In this document: piece by piece, positions 60,110-64,000 of the stretch | Position numbering within the stretch: position 1 is the first letter of the stretch | How the letters are laid out: each line of letters starts with the position of its first letter | Made by a program: the position numbers and the translations under genes | Origin: Candidatus Mycolicibacterium alkanivorans | Lineage (GTDB): Bacteria > Actinomycetota > Actinomycetes > Mycobacteriales > Mycobacteriaceae | Direction of reading: 5' to 3' | Length of the DNA stretch: 64,000 nt | Assembly (NCBI RefSeq): GCF_022760805.1 | Contig: NZ_JAIVFL010000001.1 | Coordinates: forward strand, 1,426,001 to 1,490,000 | Notes under the pieces: model-generated | Seen by the model: the letters and a program-made list of their open reading frames with translations, nothing else | Database searches by the model: none | Told to the model about the DNA's origin: nothing

Positions 60110-60453
60110 AGAATCTCGTGCACCGCGTCGATCGGCCGGGCCAGGCGGGTGCCCTTGGCGGTCACCACGAACGGACGCTCGATCAGGATCGGGTTGGCCG
60201 CCATCGCGTCGAGTAGCTCGTCATCACTGGCATCGGCGAGATTCAGTTCACCGTAAAGGGATTCGCGTTTGCGGACGGCGGTGCGCACATCGATGCCCGC
60301 GTCGGAGATCAGCTTGGCGATCTCGGCGCGGGACGGCGGCGTCTTCAGGTACTCGACGATCGTCGGCTCGATGCCGTTGTCGCGCAACAGGTCGAGGGTC
60401 TTGCGGGAGGTGCTGCAACGGGGATTGTGGTAGATGACGGGTGTGGCAGGCAA
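60106..60453 (-). CDS. arsC: Glutaredoxin-type arsenate reductase ArsC-like
   Basis: 115 residues of the ArsC/Spx thioredoxin fold: HNPRCSTSRKTL with the single nucleophilic Cys13, YLKTPPSRAEI and IERPFVVTAKGTRLARP (substrate-binding Arg). It would reduce arsenate using glutathione/mycothiol-type thiols. No arsR or arsenite pump is nearby. It sits ten bases after prs and is coupled to lpqT; in M. tuberculosis the corresponding spot has no arsC. Confidence 0.9.
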   Translation of the reverse strand: MPATPVIYHNPRCSTSRKTLDLLRDNGIEPTIVEYLKTPPSRAEIAKLISDAGIDVRTAVRKRESLYGELNLADASDDELLDAMAANPILIERPFVVTAKGTRLARPIDAVHEIL

Positions 60454-60462
60454 CGAGGCTCC

Positions 60463-61443
60463 CTATGCGTCTCCGTCGAAAAGCCCTGTCACCGAGCCAT
60501 TTTCGAACACCGCGCGGATCGTGCTGGCCAGCAGCGGGGCAATCGACAGCACGGTCAGCTGCGGGAAGCGCTTGGCGTCGTCGATGGGCAGGGTGTTGGT
60601 GACGATCACCTCGCGGGCACCGCTGTCTGCCAGCCGCTCGCGGGCCGGATCCGACAGCACACCGTGCGTGGCGGCGATGATGACGTCCTTGGCGCCGTCG
60701 TTGTGCAGCAGTTTGACCGCCCCGGCGATGGTGCCGCCGGTGTCGATCATGTCGTCGGTCAGCACGCAGGTCTTACCCGCCACGTCGCCGACGACCCGGT
60801 TGGACACCACCTGGTTGGGCACCTTCGGGTCGCGGGTCTTGTGGATGAAGGCCAGCGGGGTGCCGCCCAGGGCGTCGGCCCACTTCTCGGCGACGCGGAC
60901 GCGACCGGAGTCGGGGGAGACCACGACGACGTTCTCGCAGTTGTAGTTGTCCCGGATGTAGCCGGTTAGCAGCGGCTGTGCCCGCATGTGGTCCACCGGG
61001 CCGTCGAAGAAGCCCTGGATCTGATCGGTGTGCAGGTCGACCGAGACGATCCGGTCGGCGCCGGCGGTCTTGAACAGGTCGGCCACCAGTCGGGCCGAGA
61101 TCGGCTCGCGGCCGCGGTGCTTCTTGTCCTGGCGGGCGTAGGGATAGAACGGCAGGATCGCGGTGATCCGCTTGGCGCTGCCGCGCTTGAGCGCGTCGAT
61201 CATGATCAGCTGTTCCATCAACCACTTGTTCAGCGGTGCGGGATGGGACTGCAGCACGAAGGCGTCGCAGCCGCGGACGGACTCGTCGAACCGGACGAAG
61301 ATTTCGCCGTTGGCGAAGTCCCGTGCGGTCTGCGCGGTGACCTGGACGTCGAGTTCCTTGGCGACCTGGTCGGCCAGTTCAGGGTGTGCGCGGCCCGAGA
61401 AGAGCATCAGGTTTTTGCGATTGTCGGTCCAGTCCGTGCCCAC
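60463..61443 (-). CDS. prs: Ribose-phosphate pyrophosphokinase
   Basis: 326 residues: FSGRAHPELADQVAKEL, flexible loop YARQDKKHRGREPISARL, divalent-metal site VSVDLHTDQIQGFFD and PRPP loop VLTDDMIDTGGTIAGA. It makes PRPP for nucleotides, His/Trp and the arabinan donor DPA. Downstream of glmU as in Rv1017c-Rv1018c; a hairpin occupies the gap. Confidence 0.96.
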   Translation of the reverse strand: MGTDWTDNRKNLMLFSGRAHPELADQVAKELDVQVTAQTARDFANGEIFVRFDESVRGCDAFVLQSHPAPLNKWLMEQLIMIDALKRGSAKRITAILPFYPYARQDKKHRGREPISARLVADLFKTAGADRIVSVDLHTDQIQGFFDGPVDHMRAQPLLTGYIRDNYNCENVVVVSPDSGRVRVAEKWADALGGTPLAFIHKTRDPKVPNQVVSNRVVGDVAGKTCVLTDDMIDTGGTIAGAVKLLHNDGAKDVIIAATHGVLSDPARERLADSGAREVIVTNTLPIDDAKRFPQLTVLSIAPLLASTIRAVFENGSVTGLFDGDA

Positions 61444-61494
61444 TGTGCGCCCTTGCCGGTCGGAGGTCGATACGGGCTAATCGTACGGTGCCGG

Positions 61495-61529
61495 GTCGCC
61501 AGGTTACCAAAAAGGCAACATCTGGCGAC
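61495..61529 (-). promoter_or_regulatory. Hairpin between glmU and prs
   Basis: On the minus strand GTCGCCAG-AT-GTTGCC-TTTTT-GGTAAC-CTGGCGAC folds into an 8-bp outer and 6-bp inner stem around a T5 loop, five bases after the glmU stop and about 50 before the prs start. There is no U-tract after it, so it may be an mRNA processing or stability element or a partial terminator within the operon. Confidence 0.65.
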
Positions 61530-61534
61530 GGGGA

Positions 61535-63001
61535 TCACTCCCCGGAGTCGTCGTCCGACCGGGCCTTCTTGGCTTTCTCGGCGGCTTTGGCCGACGCGCT
61601 GCCCGGCCGCTTGTGCAGCACCCAGTCTTCGATGTTGCGCTGCGTTCCGGACGAAACCGCCAGCGCCCCGGGCGGCACGTCCTCGCGCAGCACGGTGCCC
61701 GCACCGGTGTATGCACCGTCGCCCACTGTGAGCGGGGCGATGAACATGGTGTCCGAGCCGGTGCGCACGTGCGAGCCGATGGTCGTCCGGTTCTTGTTCT
61801 CGCCGTCGTAGTTGACGAACACGCTGGAGGCGCCGATGTTGCTGTGCTCGCCGATCTCGGCGTCACCGACATAGGTCAGGTGCGGCACCTTGGTGCCGGT
61901 GCCGATGACGGCGTTCTTGGTCTCGACGAAGGTGCCCAGCTTGCCCTTGGCGCCCAGCTCGGTGCCCGGCCGCAGGAAGGTGAACGGCCCGACCGTCGCC
62001 TCGTCCCCAATCGCCGACTCGCTGCCGTGGGTGCGCACCACCGAGGCGCCGTCGCCGACGCTGACGTCGGTCAACGTGGTGTCCGGGCCGATTTCGCAGC
62101 GCCCGCCGATCCGGGTGGCGCCCAGCAGCTGGGTACCGGGCCGGATGACGGTGTCGCGGCCGATCACGACGTCGACGTCGATCCAGGTGCTCAGCGGGTC
62201 GACGACGGTGACGCCGGCGCGCTGATGGGCGGCGACGATCCGCCGGTTGAGTTCGCGGGCCAGATCCGAGAGCTGCACCCGGTCGTTGACGCCGGCCACC
62301 ATGGCGTAGTCGTCGACGTGCTTGGCGTGCACGATCTGCCCGTCGGCGCGCACGATCGAGATGACGTCGGTCAGGTAGAGCTCCTGCTGGGCGTTGTCGG
62401 ACGACAGTCTGCTCAGCGCCGAGCGCAGGGCGGCGATGTCGAAGGCGTAGATACCCGCGTTGACTTCGCGAATCGCGCGCTGCTGCGGAGTGGCGTCGGT
62501 TTCCTCGACGATCGCGATGACCTCGCCGTCCTGGGTGCGCAGAACGCGGCCGTAGCCTCTCGAGTCGGGCAGGGTGGTGGTGAGCACGGTGACGGCGGCC
62601 GGCTCGCCACGGTGGCTTTCGATGAGTTCGGCGAGGGTGTCAGCGTCGAGCAGGGGAATGTCACCCGAGGTGACGACGACGACACCGTCGAAATCCTCGG
62701 GCAGTGCCGACAAGCCGCACAGCGCCGCGTGTCCGGTGCCCAGCTGCTGGTCCTGCACCGCGACCTCGATGCGCCGGCCCAGCGAGTCGGCCAGCTCGTC
62801 GACCACCGGGGCGATGCGCTCGCGATCCTTGCCGAGTACCACCACGATCTGGTCGGGGGCCACCTTGGCCACCGCGTGCAGGGCGTGCGAGAGCATGCTG
62901 CGCCCACCCAGGGTGTGCAGCACCTTGGGAATGTCGGAACGCATGCGGGTTCCGGCGCCTGCTGCCAGGACCAAGACGGCTGCCTGGTCGTGTGTGGTCA
63001 C
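61535..63001 (-). CDS. glmU: Bifunctional GlcNAc-1-P uridyltransferase / GlcN-1-P acetyltransferase
   Basis: 488 residues from GTG 63001 with GGGGAGGT upstream. N-terminal pyrophosphorylase domain ([23 protein letters not shown] in part, TSGDIPLLD) and C-terminal left-handed beta-helix acetyltransferase (from about residue 255; [36 protein letters not shown]). It makes UDP-GlcNAc for peptidoglycan and the arabinogalactan linker. A charged [14 protein letters not shown] tail is typical of mycobacteria. Confidence 0.96.
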   Translation of the reverse strand: MTTHDQAAVLVLAAGAGTRMRSDIPKVLHTLGGRSMLSHALHAVAKVAPDQIVVVLGKDRERIAPVVDELADSLGRRIEVAVQDQQLGTGHAALCGLSALPEDFDGVVVVTSGDIPLLDADTLAELIESHRGEPAAVTVLTTTLPDSRGYGRVLRTQDGEVIAIVEETDATPQQRAIREVNAGIYAFDIAALRSALSRLSSDNAQQELYLTDVISIVRADGQIVHAKHVDDYAMVAGVNDRVQLSDLARELNRRIVAAHQRAGVTVVDPLSTWIDVDVVIGRDTVIRPGTQLLGATRIGGRCEIGPDTTLTDVSVGDGASVVRTHGSESAIGDEATVGPFTFLRPGTELGAKGKLGTFVETKNAVIGTGTKVPHLTYVGDAEIGEHSNIGASSVFVNYDGENKNRTTIGSHVRTGSDTMFIAPLTVGDGAYTGAGTVLREDVPPGALAVSSGTQRNIEDWVLHKRPGSASAKAAEKAKKARSDDDSGE

Positions 63002-63084
63002 CGGACCTCCCCAGTGTGCGGTTTCAAAACGCGCCACGCCGTCCGCACCGTATGAACCGCACAGTCGCGCCTTTTCGCTGCGAG

Positions 63085-63156
63085 CTCCGTCGCCAGGACT
63101 CGAACCTGAACTATCTGAACCAAAATCAGAGGTGCTGCCGATTACACCACGACGGA
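63085..63156 (-). tRNA. tRNA-Gln (anticodon TTG)
   Basis: On the minus strand acceptor TCCGTCG pairs with CGACGGA, anticodon stem TCTGA/TCAGA encloses TTTTGGT (anticodon TTG), and the T-arm TCAGG-TTCGAGT-CCTGG is complete. Discriminator G; CCA is not encoded. It lies between glmU and the divergent TetR gene. Confidence 0.96.
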
Positions 63157-63207
63157 CTGGCTGAAATGTTCGCCTGAGACTCTAATGCAAGCACGTACGC
63201 TGACCTG

Positions 63208-63843
63208 ATGGCAGCACCGGAGAAGGAGCCGCGCGCGCCGCGGGCCCGCATGACGGGCACCGAGCGACGCCGCCAGCTCATCGACATCGCCCGGTCGCTG
63301 TTTGCCGAACGCGGTTACGAAGGCACCTCGATCGAGGAGATCGCCCAGCGCGCCAATGTCTCCAAGCCGGTGGTCTACGAGCACTTCGGCGGCAAGGAGG
63401 GCCTCTACGCGGTGGTCGTCGACCGGGAGATGTCGGCCCTGCTCGACGGCATCACTTCGTCGCTGACCAACAACCGCTCCCGGGTTCGCGTCGAGCGGGT
63501 GGCGCTGGCCCTGCTGACCTACGTCGAGGAGCGCACCGACGGCTTCCGGATCCTGATCCGCGACTCGCCCGCCGCGATCAGTTCGGGGACCTACTCGAGC
63601 CTGCTCAACGACGCCGTCAACCAGGTGTCGTCGATCCTGGCCGGCGATTTCGCCCGCCGCGGTCTGGATCCGGAACTAGCGCCGCTGTACGCGCAGGCGC
63701 TTGTCGGCTCGGTGTCGATGACTGCGCAGTGGTGGCTGGACACCCGCGAGCCGAAGAAGGAAGTGGTGGCCGCCCACCTGGTGAACCTGATGTGGAACGG
63801 GCTGACCCATCTCGAGGCGGACCCGCAGCTGGGGGCCGAGTAG
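63208..63843 (+). CDS. TetR-family transcriptional regulator (Rv1019-like)
   Basis: 211 residues. HTH in the N-terminal third (RRRQLIDIARSLFAERGYEGTS, EEIAQRANVSKPVVYEHFGGKEGLY, shown in parts) and an all-helical ligand/dimer domain ending WWLDTREPKKEVVAAHLVNLMWNG. The M. tuberculosis ortholog Rv1019 sits directly before mfd. Ligand unknown. ATG 63208 lacks a strong ribosome binding site. Confidence 0.93.
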   Translation: MAAPEKEPRAPRARMTGTERRRQLIDIARSLFAERGYEGTSIEEIAQRANVSKPVVYEHFGGKEGLYAVVVDREMSALLDGITSSLTNNRSRVRVERVALALLTYVEERTDGFRILIRDSPAAISSGTYSSLLNDAVNQVSSILAGDFARRGLDPELAPLYAQALVGSVSMTAQWWLDTREPKKEVVAAHLVNLMWNGLTHLEADPQLGAE

Positions 63844-63902
63844 CCCTCCGAATCGTGGCCCGCCGCAACGTCTTCGGCCATGCTGCCTAGAATGGACACA
63901 TC

Positions 63903-64000
63903 ATGACCGCACCGGGGCACCAGTATGTTCAGACCCCGATCGCGGGTCTGGTGGAGTTGGCGCTGTCGGCCCCCACGTTCACCGATCTCGCCGAGCGCGC
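63903..64000 (+). CDS. mfd: Transcription-repair coupling factor Mfd, N-terminal start only
   Basis: The frame starts at ATG 63903 ([19 protein letters not shown]) and runs off the window end. [16 protein letters not shown] is the conserved N-terminus of mycobacterial Mfd, and the order Rv1019-mfd is conserved. Only 32 complete codons are visible, so the domains cannot be checked. Confidence 0.85.
   Translation, partial: MTAPGHQYVQTPIAGLVELALSAPTFTDLAER

Overview
This window is high-GC actinobacterial DNA from a mycobacterium. An intact MspA-type porin gene (absent from the M. tuberculosis complex) points to a rapidly growing Mycolicibacterium-type species. The gene order follows the M. tuberculosis H37Rv block from about Rv0959 to Rv1020 almost gene for gene, with insertions and several decayed loci. 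Family and ortholog names come from recognising protein sequence and gene order by eye; no search was run.

Layout. 1-3.8 kb: the end of a VWA-domain protein and a secreted protein with a Ser/Thr-rich tail, closed by a strong terminator. 3.8-7.6 kb: a DUF1707 protein, then a minus-strand operon (AtuA-like, FadE, AccD, AccA, EchA) in which every gene has lost internal or terminal segments. 7.9-13.8 kb: rpmF, the envelope-stress module mprA-mprB-pepD, moaB2, a small ORF just behind a CRP-type palindrome, and an mspA porin. 13.8-20.4 kb: mscL, a SAF-domain protein, ruc (behind a CIRCE-like operator), 5-formyl-THF cyclo-ligase, galU, glp/moeA, rimJ and glpR/sepX. 20.4-30.4 kb: tRNA-Ala(CGC) followed by about 10 kb of accessory-looking genes: a helZ-type SNF2 helicase, a SWIM protein, a MazEF-type pair, a damaged universal stress protein, a methyltransferase, a truncated kinase, a Thr-rich secreted protein and an MMPL transporter. 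30.5-37.5 kb: the cAMP-dependent acetyltransferase, small secreted proteins, lipoproteins, an Ntn-hydrolase and an AlkB-like dioxygenase. 37.5-39.9 kb: SoxR, IS630 and GalE remnants around arcA. 39.9-52.2 kb: pmt, rsmI, pabB, an ECF41-like sigma factor with its oxidoreductase, metG, tatD, rpfB, ksgA, an antisense Ser/Thr kinase and ispE. 52.2-64 kb: pks16, a TetR remnant, mmpS-mmpL, pth, rplY, lpqT, arsC, prs, glmU, tRNA-Gln(TTG), a TetR regulator and the start of mfd.

The core genes serve envelope precursor supply (galU, glmU, ispE, prs), resuscitation and division (rpfB, glp/glpR), ribosome maturation (ksgA, rsmI, rplY, rpmF, pth), stress sensing (mprAB/pepD, ruc, ECF41) and protein O-mannosylation (pmt, with several Thr/Ser-rich exported candidate substrates nearby).

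The most notable signals are: (i) decay by several clean internal deletions per gene at several independent loci; (ii) a hairpin repeat family with arms close to CGAGCAGACGC, one copy of which supplies the stop codon of metG; (iii) CIRCE-like, CRP-like and MprA-box-like operators placed exactly at genes known or likely to use them; (iv) a Ser/Thr kinase gene lying antisense between ksgA and ispE; and (v) the tRNA-adjacent helZ/SWIM/MazEF cluster, the best candidate for an under-described stress or defence module.
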